Assembly: GCA_016288215.1 (NCBI GenBank)
Contig: JAEEYQ010000005.1
Location: forward strand, 62,001-126,000
DNA: 64,000 bases
Source: Lentisphaeria bacterium
GTDB taxonomy: Bacteria; Verrucomicrobiota; Lentisphaeria; Oligosphaerales; Oligosphaeraceae
Direction of reading: 5' to 3'
The notes beneath the pieces were generated by a model. It saw only the letters and a program-made list of their open reading frames with translations, searched no databases and was not told the origin of the DNA. Positions 43,339-51,041 of this stretch are shown here, piece by piece; the first letter of the stretch is position 1; each line of letters opens with the position of its first letter. Made by a program: the position numbers and the translations under genes.

Positions 43339-45321
43339 CTATTTCTCCTCAAGGGTGTAGTTCTGATTGGGATTCGGCGGCACATAGCCGTGTGTGGAGC
43401 CCTGAACCCACCATATCTTTTTGGGACCACGAAGGTTATTGTAGTAGATGGCGACGCCGGAGGGCGGGCAGACATAGTCGCCCAAGCCCGCACGGGTGAT
43501 GTTCACAAAGCAGGTCGCAGGGGTGTGCTTCGCCATGTTGATGGGGTCATAATAGCGGAGTGCCGGAGTGCCGACGATGCGCCAGCCGCCGTGGATACGG
43601 CCAAAGAGCTCCTTTCCGCTCATGTCGCAGCACCATGGGATGCCCGGGTTGGTCTGAGTCAGCTGCGGCTCCAGCGCGCCTGCCCAGCAGGACTGAAGGC
43701 CGCCCTGGCTGCCGCCGTGGGACGTCAGGTCCTTTCCATTCCACTCCGGAAGGGACTTGACGAACTCGAAGGCCCGCATGAGACGCAGGGCCATGCCGTT
43801 GAAATAGGCGGTCTCCGGGTCGGCGTTCTCCTTTGGGTCGAAGGCGTAAGAATGGCCGTTGGACCTGATGGATTTTTTGAATTCGTCGTAGTAGACGGCG
43901 TCTCTGCCCAAATCATAGCCATGGGCATTGACATTGAAGAGAATGGCGTTGTGGGGACCACCCGTGAGAGGCTGTTGAATATTGTCGCTGTAGCCATGGA
44001 AATGGAGTTGGGCTGGCAGGGACTTGGGCTGCGCATTGATGGGAATGGTCAGATAGCCTGTGCAAGGGCGGTTCTTGGGTCCGGGGCAGGGAATGCTGAC
44101 GGCGAAAATCATGACTTCGGGGTCCTTGCTGGGGACGGAAGTCAGCTGGGGCTGAAGGGGCACGGTGGCCAGACGGGCCCGCTGCTTTGCCCAAAACTCC
44201 AAAAAGTCCGCTGGCTCCTCCGCGCCGACAAGGGTCTCGATTTCCGCTCCCGCGCCACCGTCAAAGAAGACGCGATGGCCATCGCCTTTGACCCCTTTTT
44301 TGGTGACTTGACGGCCTCTGTCGTCAAGAAGCCATGCCTGGATGCGGACAAAGCCCGGCTTGGCGAGGGAGGTGCGGATGATGCAGGGTTCGTCGGCGGG
44401 GGCTTTGCCCTCCTGTTCCACCCCATCGTCTCCCGTGCGCTTCCAATGGATGAAATAGGGCTTGGTGGGCTTTTGGCCGGCCAAGTCGGCGGTCAGCGTG
44501 AAGATGATGGGCTCGCCGACCTTGTAGCCGGTGGCAATCGGTTTGTCCGTGACGCCTTTCAGAAAGACCTTGTCGGGCACGAGAGGGGTGAACTCCTTCA
44601 GCTTGAGGTTGTCGAACTGGCCTGCGACCACGAGTTCGGCCGATTTGTAGAGAGTGGCGGAATTGGTGAAGGTCCAGTCCGGATTGGGAGGCTGTTTGAG
44701 GTCGTTGTTGGGATGCATGGCGGTGTTGTTTCCGATGCCAAGCTCGCCGTTGACGCCGTTTTGGGGCTTGTTGATGGCCATGACGACTTGCCGCTCCAGA
44801 TGGTTGTGAATCTGCATGGAGGTGTAGCCGCCATGGTTGGACGGCGTGTCGTCGAAGTCAAAGGTGTTTCCGCTTGCTCCTTCCAAACCAAGTTGGATGC
44901 TTGGACCGTAGTCAAAGGGCCAGAACTCAATGGAGCCTTGGCTGAAATGCCCCTGGGTGACGGTGGACGAGTTGGTGCGGACATCCAAATCCTCCACAAG
45001 ACTCTTCAGGACGGCGGAGCCCTGAGTGGGAATGCCCAAATCCAATAGGTTTTGTGTTGTGGGGACGAAGGAGGCGAGAACCCATGTGGTCTGGTCCTGT
45101 TTGTCAGTCAGTTTCAGCAGATAGGCGATGCGTTTGAGGGAGCCGTCAAGCTGTTCGGAGCGGTCGATGACGTAGCCGTCCTGATTCCATGTGAGCGGAT
45201 TGCATTTGTAGATGGTCTCATAGCCTGTCGCCTCAGGGACGAGGGCACTGATCTCCGGTACATCCGCTTTGGCCAGGAGCCCGCAGACGAACGCGGCGGC
45301 AAAAAAACATTTGCATGTCAT
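43339..45321 (-). CDS. Secreted acetyl-xylan-esterase-like (AXE1) protein
   Basis: A 660-residue exported protein. The signal peptide ends near LLAKA. The first 240 residues are a beta-rich region of unknown type; a bacterial-Ig-like part (about 245-360) leads to an alpha/beta hydrolase with HGGSQGGLQS (Gly-x-Ser-x-Gly nucleophile), and later residues including a His in GSTHGY near the end, as in the cephalosporin-C deacetylase/AXE1 group. It probably removes acetyl groups from glycans. AAAGGGGG upstream sets the start at 45321. It is first in a two-gene unit with the hydrolase downstream. Confidence 0.75.
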   Translation of the reverse strand: MTCKCFFAAAFVCGLLAKADVPEISALVPEATGYETIYKCNPLTWNQDGYVIDRSEQLDGSLKRIAYLLKLTDKQDQTTWVLASFVPTTQNLLDLGIPTQGSAVLKSLVEDLDVRTNSSTVTQGHFSQGSIEFWPFDYGPSIQLGLEGASGNTFDFDDTPSNHGGYTSMQIHNHLERQVVMAINKPQNGVNGELGIGNNTAMHPNNDLKQPPNPDWTFTNSATLYKSAELVVAGQFDNLKLKEFTPLVPDKVFLKGVTDKPIATGYKVGEPIIFTLTADLAGQKPTKPYFIHWKRTGDDGVEQEGKAPADEPCIIRTSLAKPGFVRIQAWLLDDRGRQVTKKGVKGDGHRVFFDGGAGAEIETLVGAEEPADFLEFWAKQRARLATVPLQPQLTSVPSKDPEVMIFAVSIPCPGPKNRPCTGYLTIPINAQPKSLPAQLHFHGYSDNIQQPLTGGPHNAILFNVNAHGYDLGRDAVYYDEFKKSIRSNGHSYAFDPKENADPETAYFNGMALRLMRAFEFVKSLPEWNGKDLTSHGGSQGGLQSCWAGALEPQLTQTNPGIPWCCDMSGKELFGRIHGGWRIVGTPALRYYDPINMAKHTPATCFVNITRAGLGDYVCPPSGVAIYYNNLRGPKKIWWVQGSTHGYVPPNPNQNYTLEEK

Positions 45322-45387
45322 GGTGGAACCCCCTTTGATTAAAGTTGGCAATTAGAAATGAGCAACTTATGAATGTAGAATTAGGCG

Positions 45388-46080
45388 TTAGGGATGGGAA
45401 ATGTGGATGTCTTTTGAAGCTTCATGTGGAAACGGCCCCTCTGACGCAAGGGCGAGGGGGGTGGCGCGAATATCGAAGAGCAGTTCGACAGATGCGCAGG
45501 CCAGACAATAGTAGCCGATGGTCTCCACGCTCTCCTCAAAGAGCTCTTTGATGGGCCCCACGTGGTCAAATTCAACTAACACATTGCGCAAGAATGGTTT
45601 GTGACCTACAAGCTGCGCGATGGCGACAATGACGATGAGGGAACACACCATCATGTGGAAGGCCGGCATGCCCGTGAAGGGCAAGAGGGTTTTTCTGCAG
45701 TCGGGCAGGTGGCGGAAGGCATAGGCCACGGCGGCCGCCACGAAAAGGAAGCCCACACGCCAGCTGACAAGGGGAATGACGTTGTCCATCAGCGAGTCCA
45801 GCTCTCGGAAGACGGCCAATGCGCAGCCGCTGGCCAACAGGAAGCACAGGGGGCGGAACGATGTCGAGGTGTGCCGAATGCCGTTCCATGCGAACATGGC
45901 GCAACTGAACACCAAAAGGCCTGCCTGCAGGTTCTCCGCCCACATGAATTCATCGAAGGTGTGCTCATGAAAGACACGGGACAGCCAAAACTGGACACCC
46001 ATCACGACAAAGGCACCTATAAAATACAGGCCTTGCCGGATGGTCATCTGAAGGAGTTGTTTTTCCGTGGGATTCAGCAT
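45388..46080 (-). CDS. Polytopic membrane protein of unknown function
   Basis: A 230-residue protein with about six hydrophobic helices, for example IGAFVVMGVQFWL, LLVFSCAMFAW, VGFLFVAAAVAYAF and MMVCSLIVIVAIAQLV. Conserved-looking His and Asp/Glu residues lie between the helices (RVFHEHTFDEF, VEFDHVGP). No family recognised. It begins 20 bases after the ABC ATPase stop and is probably the last gene of the amino-acid transporter operon, although its function need not be linked. Confidence 0.6.
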   Translation of the reverse strand: MLNPTEKQLLQMTIRQGLYFIGAFVVMGVQFWLSRVFHEHTFDEFMWAENLQAGLLVFSCAMFAWNGIRHTSTSFRPLCFLLASGCALAVFRELDSLMDNVIPLVSWRVGFLFVAAAVAYAFRHLPDCRKTLLPFTGMPAFHMMVCSLIVIVAIAQLVGHKPFLRNVLVEFDHVGPIKELFEESVETIGYYCLACASVELLFDIRATPLALASEGPFPHEASKDIHISHP

Positions 46081-46100
46081 ATTCCTTCCGTTGGGTTCAC

Positions 46101-46868
46101 CTATCTTTCGGCAATGATTTTGGAGAGGAACATCTGGGTTCGCTGCTGTTTGGGATGCAGGATGACCTCGTCTGCCGGCCCTTCCTCCACAATGACGCCA
46201 TCGGCCATGAAAACCACGCGGTCGGAGACTTTCCGCGCGAACTCGATTTCATGAGTCACGATGACCATCGTCATATGCTCCATGGCCAGCTCCCGAATGA
46301 CCTTGAGAATCTCGCTGGTCAGTTCGGGGTCGAGGGCGGAGGTGGGTTCGTCGAAGAACAGGATGTCCGGATTGTTGATGAGGGCACGTGCAATGGAGAC
46401 GCGCTGCTGCTGTCCGCCGGAGAGCTGATAGGGATAGGCGTCCGCCTTGGACTCCAGTCCCATCTTGTCCAGCAGCTTCATGGCCTCCGCCACCACTTCC
46501 TCCTTGGGGCGTTTCTGCACGCAGATTGGGGCGTCGATGATATTCTTCAAGATGGAATAGTGAGGGAAGAGGTTGAAGTTCTGGAAGACGAGGCCGAACA
46601 TGGATTTGACCTTGCGCAACTGGTTGTTGGGCAGATAGACGCATTTCCCTGTCTTGTCGTCTTCCGCCACCTGTACGTTGGAGTAGCGAAGGCCTCCATG
46701 GTCGATTCTCTCCAGCAGGGTGGCGCAGCGGAGCAGGGTGGATTTCCCGCTTCCCGAAGGGCCGATGATGGAGACCACCTCGCCGCGCTCCACCGTCATC
46801 GAAATGTCCTTGAGCACGGTGAGAGTGCCAAAAGTCTTCTGAAGATTTTTGATTTCCAGTACGGACAT
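46101..46868 (-). CDS. Amino-acid ABC transporter ATP-binding protein (GlnQ-like)
   Basis: A 255-residue ABC ATPase with Walker A GPSGSGKST, a Q-loop, signature LSGGQQQRVSIARAL, Walker B DILFFDEPTSALDPE and H-loop VTHEIEFARKV. It powers import of a polar amino acid such as glutamine. It is slightly longer than usual through an insert near 65-85. It is 48 bases after the permease gene. Confidence 0.92.
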   Translation of the reverse strand: MSVLEIKNLQKTFGTLTVLKDISMTVERGEVVSIIGPSGSGKSTLLRCATLLERIDHGGLRYSNVQVAEDDKTGKCVYLPNNQLRKVKSMFGLVFQNFNLFPHYSILKNIIDAPICVQKRPKEEVVAEAMKLLDKMGLESKADAYPYQLSGGQQQRVSIARALINNPDILFFDEPTSALDPELTSEILKVIRELAMEHMTMVIVTHEIEFARKVSDRVVFMADGVIVEEGPADEVILHPKQQRTQMFLSKIIAER

Positions 46869-46916
46869 AAGGAGTCAATGCCTTCCGGCTGAATGGATGG
46901 TGGCGTGGTCGCCATG

Positions 46917-47585
46917 CTAGCGATAGTAGTCCAGGCACTTCTCGCATTTCTCCATCACCATGGCGACGATGAAATTGAAGATATAGTAGAACAGCCCTGC
47001 CACGGCGAGGGCCAGCACGGAGGACTGGGCGTTGGCCAACCGTTTGGCGATGGTGAACATCTCCGCCACGGCGATGACTTGGGCAAGGGAGGTGTCCTTG
47101 ACCAGCGTGATGGTCTCGTTGGTCATGGGCGGAAGGATGCGCTTGATGACCTGAGGCAGAATGATTTTGAAGAAAGTCTGTAACTTGCTGTAGCCCAATA
47201 CAGTAGCCGCCTCGTACTGCCCCACGGGAATGGACTGGATGCCGGCGCGGTAGATTTCCGCGAAATACACGGCGTAGTTGATGGAGAAGGCGATGATGAC
47301 CGCCAGAAAGGGCGGATAGCCGGCGAGGGAGACCCTGAAGATGTAGTAGGGGCCGAAATAGACCACCAGAAGCTGCAGCATCAGGGGCGTGCCCCGCATG
47401 ACGGAGATGAACAGACGGATGGGGCCGTTAATGACCAGATGGCGGTTCATCCGCCCAAAGGCAATCACCATGCCAAGCGGACACGCGCACAGCAGGGTAA
47501 GCAGAAAAATGTTGATGGAGGTCACCAGTCCCTTGGCAAGAGGGGGCAGCATCTCCATGACATGGCTCAACAATTCCGACAACAT
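46917..47585 (-). CDS. Amino-acid ABC transporter permease (GlnP-like, HisMQ family)
   Basis: A 222-residue membrane protein with about five helices. It carries the HisMQ signature region (FAEIYRAGIQSIPVGQYEAA) and an EAA-like loop (LPQVIKRILPPMTNETITLVKDTSLA) that docks to the ATPase. It lies between the binding-protein and ATPase genes. Confidence 0.9.
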   Translation of the reverse strand: MLSELLSHVMEMLPPLAKGLVTSINIFLLTLLCACPLGMVIAFGRMNRHLVINGPIRLFISVMRGTPLMLQLLVVYFGPYYIFRVSLAGYPPFLAVIIAFSINYAVYFAEIYRAGIQSIPVGQYEAATVLGYSKLQTFFKIILPQVIKRILPPMTNETITLVKDTSLAQVIAVAEMFTIAKRLANAQSSVLALAVAGLFYYIFNFIVAMVMEKCEKCLDYYR

Positions 47586-47659
47586 CTGACTTTTTATAAA
47601 TACCTGAAAACAAATAAGTTATAAATATTTAAGAGTAACTTGCCCATGAGATGATTCAG

Positions 47660-47685
47660 GCGGGGCCATCATGGGCGACCCCGTC
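47660..47685. promoter_or_regulatory. Intercistronic hairpin in the transporter operon
   Basis: Between the binding-protein gene (ends 47732) and the permease gene (starts 47585) the minus strand folds as GGGG-TC-GCC-CATGAT-GGC-CCC. There is no U-run. Such structures often keep the binding-protein message more abundant than the rest. Confidence 0.4.
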
Positions 47686-47731
47686 TTTCCCATGGCTTCG
47701 GAGACGTTCAACGGCTCCGATGTTCATGTCG

Positions 47732-48610
47732 TTATTTCAGAATGAAGTCGATGCCGGCGCCGCCGTTCTTGGCTTCCACGGTCTTCCAGTGAGTCAGAAT
47801 CTTCTCAACAGTGCCGTCGGCCACCATGGCCTTCAGCGTGTTTTCCACCGCATCCCGCAGTTCCGTGTTGCCCAGCTTGAAGCCCACGCCGTATTCCTCA
47901 AACATCAGCGGCTCTTCCAAAATGGCGAACTTGCCCTTGCCCTGCTCCATAAAGCCCTGGGCAACAGCACTATCCAATGCAACGGCATCTACGGCGTTGC
48001 TTTCCAGCATCATTTTGGCCGTCAGATAGTCCTTGACCTTCTTGTATTCGCGGAAGGCGAAGGAGGCGTTTCCCTTCTGGAGTTCCTCCGCCTTCTTGTC
48101 GAGGGCCTCCGCACCGGAGGAGCCGTCCTGAGCGACCACGGCTTTGCCATTCAAGTCCGCGAAGGTCTTGATTCCCGAATTGGCCTTCACCAAAACCAGC
48201 TGTTTGTTCTGCACGTAAGGGGATGACCAAGTGTAGATGGGCTTGCGATCCTCCGTGATGGTGAAGCCGTTCCAGATGCAGTCGATGGTGCCGGCATTGA
48301 GTTCGACGTCTTTGGCGGCCCAGTCAATGGCCTTCAGCTCGATTTTCCAGCCATTGCGTTTGGCGACTTCCTTCGCCAGATCCAAGTCAAAGCCCTTGAA
48401 CTCGCCGTCGCCGCCCACAAACCCGTAAGGCGGGAATTCCGCGTCAAATCCAACGGTAAAAGTCCGTCCTGCGGCAATGGCCTGTCCTGAACTTGCGGAA
48501 TTTCCTGCGCTTTCGGCTCCACCTTGGTCTCCCGTCTGCTTTCCACAGCTGCAGAACACCATGGCCACCAGTGCGGCAAATCCGAACAGTCTTGCAATAC
48601 CTTTCATCAT
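47732..48610 (-). CDS. Amino-acid ABC transporter substrate-binding lipoprotein
   Basis: A 292-residue periplasmic lipoprotein: signal ending in VFCSC, a Ser/Gly/Gln linker, and a type 2 SBP fold (FTVGFDAEFPPYGFVGGDGE at the start of the domain, GFDLDLAKEVAKRNGW, CIWNGFTITEDR, VAQDGSSGAEAL, VALDSAVAQGF). The pattern is of the glutamine/glutamate/histidine class. AAAGGAACTG upstream supports the first of two adjacent ATGs. It is the promoter-proximal gene of the transporter operon. Confidence 0.9.
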   Translation of the reverse strand: MMKGIARLFGFAALVAMVFCSCGKQTGDQGGAESAGNSASSGQAIAAGRTFTVGFDAEFPPYGFVGGDGEFKGFDLDLAKEVAKRNGWKIELKAIDWAAKDVELNAGTIDCIWNGFTITEDRKPIYTWSSPYVQNKQLVLVKANSGIKTFADLNGKAVVAQDGSSGAEALDKKAEELQKGNASFAFREYKKVKDYLTAKMMLESNAVDAVALDSAVAQGFMEQGKGKFAILEEPLMFEEYGVGFKLGNTELRDAVENTLKAMVADGTVEKILTHWKTVEAKNGGAGIDFILK

Positions 48611-49025
48611 CAGTTCCTTTCAACGATAGAATGCCTTTTATGGGTTGCCGTCCGCCCACAGGCTCCAGGTGGATACAGCGGCAACTTCCAAACTGTAATC
48701 GCTTGTGTGAGGTTTTCAAATCGTTACGTCACATTGAGGGACATCTTTTTGGGAAAGCTTTGTCGCCCAAAGGTCCGTATATATACCATATAATATATAA
48801 TGTAGGGAAACGTCCAGCCGCGCAAGCGACCATTCGCATGAGGGGTCCAGGGGATTCCATGGTTAAAGACTGTTTCTTTCCTGCCCTTGTTGAAATGTAT
48901 GAGAAAGCCCAAAGCGCCTTGCATCGTTTTTTGTCGGAAAATTCTCGGAATGCCGCTTGTCCATTTGCAAATCCCGAGGGACTGCTTACCTTATTATCCT
49001 AACTTTGCACAGGAGACGATTCCCT
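48611..49025. other. Divergent intergenic region
   Basis: 415 bases between the transporter operon (minus) and the DksA-like gene (plus). It contains the alternating AT tract around 48778-48800 with the TATATGGTATATA core also seen at 13 kb, and a small open frame at 48859-49002 (plus) of doubtful reality. Promoters for both directions are expected here but I cannot place them. Confidence 0.4.
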
Positions 49026-49442
49026 ATGGCCCAAAAACATTCAAAGACCTCACGGCCTGCGCCATCGCAGGAACCGCTCACCAAGGAGGAACTGGATTTC
49101 CTTCATGATCTTCTTCTTAAAGAGCGGGGAAACATTCTCAACCGCATCCGCCGCTATTCGGATGCACGGACGACGACCCGCCAAGCTGGCGAGGAGATGG
49201 CCGATGTGGGCAGCGACAATTTCATCCGCGAGACCAACTTGTCCATGATTGGCGATGAGGCGGAGCGGATGCGCATGATTGACACGGCATTGCAGAACTT
49301 TCAGAACAACACTTACGGCATCTGCCAGGAGTGTGGCCGCCGCATTGGCATTGCAAGGCTGAAGGCAAAGCCCTACGCCCGCTACTGCATTGACTGCAAG
49401 GAGAGCCATGAGGCGCAGGAGCCAGGTTTCCGCCATGTCTGA
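49026..49442 (+). CDS. DksA/TraR-family zinc-finger protein
   Basis: A 138-residue cytosolic protein that may act at the RNA polymerase secondary channel. Coiled-coil arms occupy about 15-90; the zinc finger is CQECGRRIG...YCIDCK near the C-terminus, a four-Cys finger. The start at 49026 is supported by AGGAGA eight bases upstream. The stop overlaps the LspA start by eight bases. General stress or rRNA control is the expected role; the acidic tip (ADVGSDNF) differs from E. coli DksA. Confidence 0.85.
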   Translation: MAQKHSKTSRPAPSQEPLTKEELDFLHDLLLKERGNILNRIRRYSDARTTTRQAGEEMADVGSDNFIRETNLSMIGDEAERMRMIDTALQNFQNNTYGICQECGRRIGIARLKAKPYARYCIDCKESHEAQEPGFRHV

Positions 49443-49989
49443 CACTCCAAAGTCTGCCGCTGACGCCAATCCCTCTGCATCAGCCCCCTCCTGCTGCACG
49501 CGCCTTTGGGGCGTTCCCGGCCTGCTGGCTTGTCTGGTCGTGTTGTTTGACCAGCTGACAAAATGGCTCATCGACGCCAATTGCCCTGTGGGCTGGCAAA
49601 AGGAGATTCTCTCCGGCTATTTCTCCCTTGTCCATGTCCGCAACACGGGGGCCGCCTGGGGCATTTTCGCCGACCGAACCTGGCTGTTGGGGCTTGTCTC
49701 TCTGGCCGCCTGCATTCTGGTCGCCGTTTTCTTTGACAAGTTCACGCTGCGGCGTCCTTTCCCCTCGTTGGTCATGGGCGTCATTTACGGCGGCATTTTC
49801 GGCAATCTCATCGACCGCTTTCTCCGCCGTTCGGTCATCGATTTTTTGGACTTCTATTGGCATGGCCATCATTGGCCGGCCTTCAATGTGGCGGACTGCG
49901 CCATCACCTGCGGCATCACTCTGCTGGTCATCTGGAATCTGTTCTTCTCTGAAAAGCCTGATGGCGTCTCGGATGTCTCCCGTGGATGA
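49435..49989 (+). CDS. lspA: Lipoprotein signal peptidase (LspA)
   Basis: A 184-residue aspartyl peptidase with four membrane helices that cleaves the signal of diacylated prolipoproteins, of which this window encodes many. Motifs: FDQLTKW, VRNTGAAWGIF, GGIFGNLIDRF with the first catalytic Asp, and PAFNVADCAI with the second. The start at 49435 is chosen from AGGAGCCAGG upstream and overlaps the DksA-like gene by eight bases, so the two are coupled. A 20-residue cytoplasmic extension precedes the first helix. Confidence 0.92.
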   Translation: MSDTPKSAADANPSASAPSCCTRLWGVPGLLACLVVLFDQLTKWLIDANCPVGWQKEILSGYFSLVHVRNTGAAWGIFADRTWLLGLVSLAACILVAVFFDKFTLRRPFPSLVMGVIYGGIFGNLIDRFLRRSVIDFLDFYWHGHHWPAFNVADCAITCGITLLVIWNLFFSEKPDGVSDVSRG

Positions 49990-50001
49990 AAGCTTCCATC
50001 C

Positions 50002-50985
50002 ATGTCGCCAAACAATTCATTGCAAGTTATTGATAATAAAGATGTTATAGAATCTTATCCGCCGCTTGTCACCATTTTGGGGCCCACCTGTTGCTGGAAG
50101 AGTGAAATCGCCCTGAAGTTGGCGTTGGAACTGGATGCGGAGATAATCTCCTGTGATTCCATGCAAATCTATGAGGGACTTGCCATTGGCACAGCTCAGC
50201 CAGACGCCGCCATGCGCCGCGCCGTCCCCCATCATCTCATTTCCTGTCTGCCGATTTCAGAACCCTACGATGTGAATCGCTTTATCCATCTGTTCCAGAA
50301 TATCTTAAATGACATTCGCAGTCGCGGTCGCCGCGCCATTTTGGTGGGCGGGACCGGACTCTACGCCAAAGCCCTCATCTACGGCTTCTCCCTGCTTCCC
50401 TCTGACCCGGCGCTCTTCGCCGAGCTCAATCGGCGCTGCCTTCAGCCCAATGGCCCCGCCACGCTTTTGGCGGAATTCACCGCTCAGCTGCCTCATGGTG
50501 AATCCGTGCCGCAGGACATTCAACACAATCCGCGGCGCCTTCTGCGGGCCTATGAGGTGCTTCTGCTAACGGGCAGCCCCCCGTGGCGGCTGCATGTCCA
50601 ATCCACCACGCCGAATCCGGATTTCCAGCAGTTCTGCATCGTTCCTCAACTGGCTTTGCTCAAGGAGCGTATCCGCCTCCGTTGCAGGAAGATGCTGGAG
50701 GCTGGCTGGGTGGAGGAGGCCTTGGAGGCCGGTAAAAACGGGCTGATGGGGACTCCGACGGCCCGCCAGGCCTTGGGCTATCGGGACATCCTGTCATGGG
50801 TGGAAAACCATCCCCATGGCGACCGCCGCGAACTGGAGGAACTGCTGTCCAATCGTACCATTCAATACGCCCGCCGACAATTGACGTGGTTCCGCCATCA
50901 GCACCCCGGCGCCGTTCTGCTGGCTCCGGAGACACCTTCTCCTGTTCCGTGGCTGCTTGAATCCATCCGCAACGCCATTTCGTGA
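50002..50985 (+). CDS. miaA: tRNA dimethylallyltransferase (MiaA) with unusual P-loop
   Basis: A 327-residue enzyme that puts a dimethylallyl group on A37 of tRNAs reading UNN codons. Normal parts: SCDSMQIYEGLAIGTAQP with the key Asp and Gln, PHHLI, VGGTGLYAKAL, ARRQLTWFR near the end. Odd: the Walker A motif reads GPTCCWKS where nearly all MiaA have GPTxSGKT, so Trp replaces the conserved Gly. If not a sequencing or assembly slip, pyrophosphate binding may be altered. It follows lspA by 12 bases in the same operon. Confidence 0.85.
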   Translation: MSPNNSLQVIDNKDVIESYPPLVTILGPTCCWKSEIALKLALELDAEIISCDSMQIYEGLAIGTAQPDAAMRRAVPHHLISCLPISEPYDVNRFIHLFQNILNDIRSRGRRAILVGGTGLYAKALIYGFSLLPSDPALFAELNRRCLQPNGPATLLAEFTAQLPHGESVPQDIQHNPRRLLRAYEVLLLTGSPPWRLHVQSTTPNPDFQQFCIVPQLALLKERIRLRCRKMLEAGWVEEALEAGKNGLMGTPTARQALGYRDILSWVENHPHGDRRELEELLSNRTIQYARRQLTWFRHQHPGAVLLAPETPSPVPWLLESIRNAIS

Positions 50986-51041
50986 GGCAGAATTGTCGCT
51001 CTTGCTCTATAAATTACTTGTCATGAGCAAGTTGCAGATTC

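Noticed and set aside
43390-45048. 552-codon plus-strand open frame antisense to the esterase gene
   Set aside because: Shadow frame of the minus-strand AXE1-like gene; composition only.
48859-49002. Small plus-strand frame of 47 codons with AGGGG upstream
   Set aside because: Too short and without homology; it ends just before the DksA-like gene and may be a leader peptide, but nothing beyond the frame supports it.
51014-51032. ACTTG/CAAGT inverted repeat between miaA and pbpC
   Set aside because: Short stem without a U-run; too weak to call a terminator.
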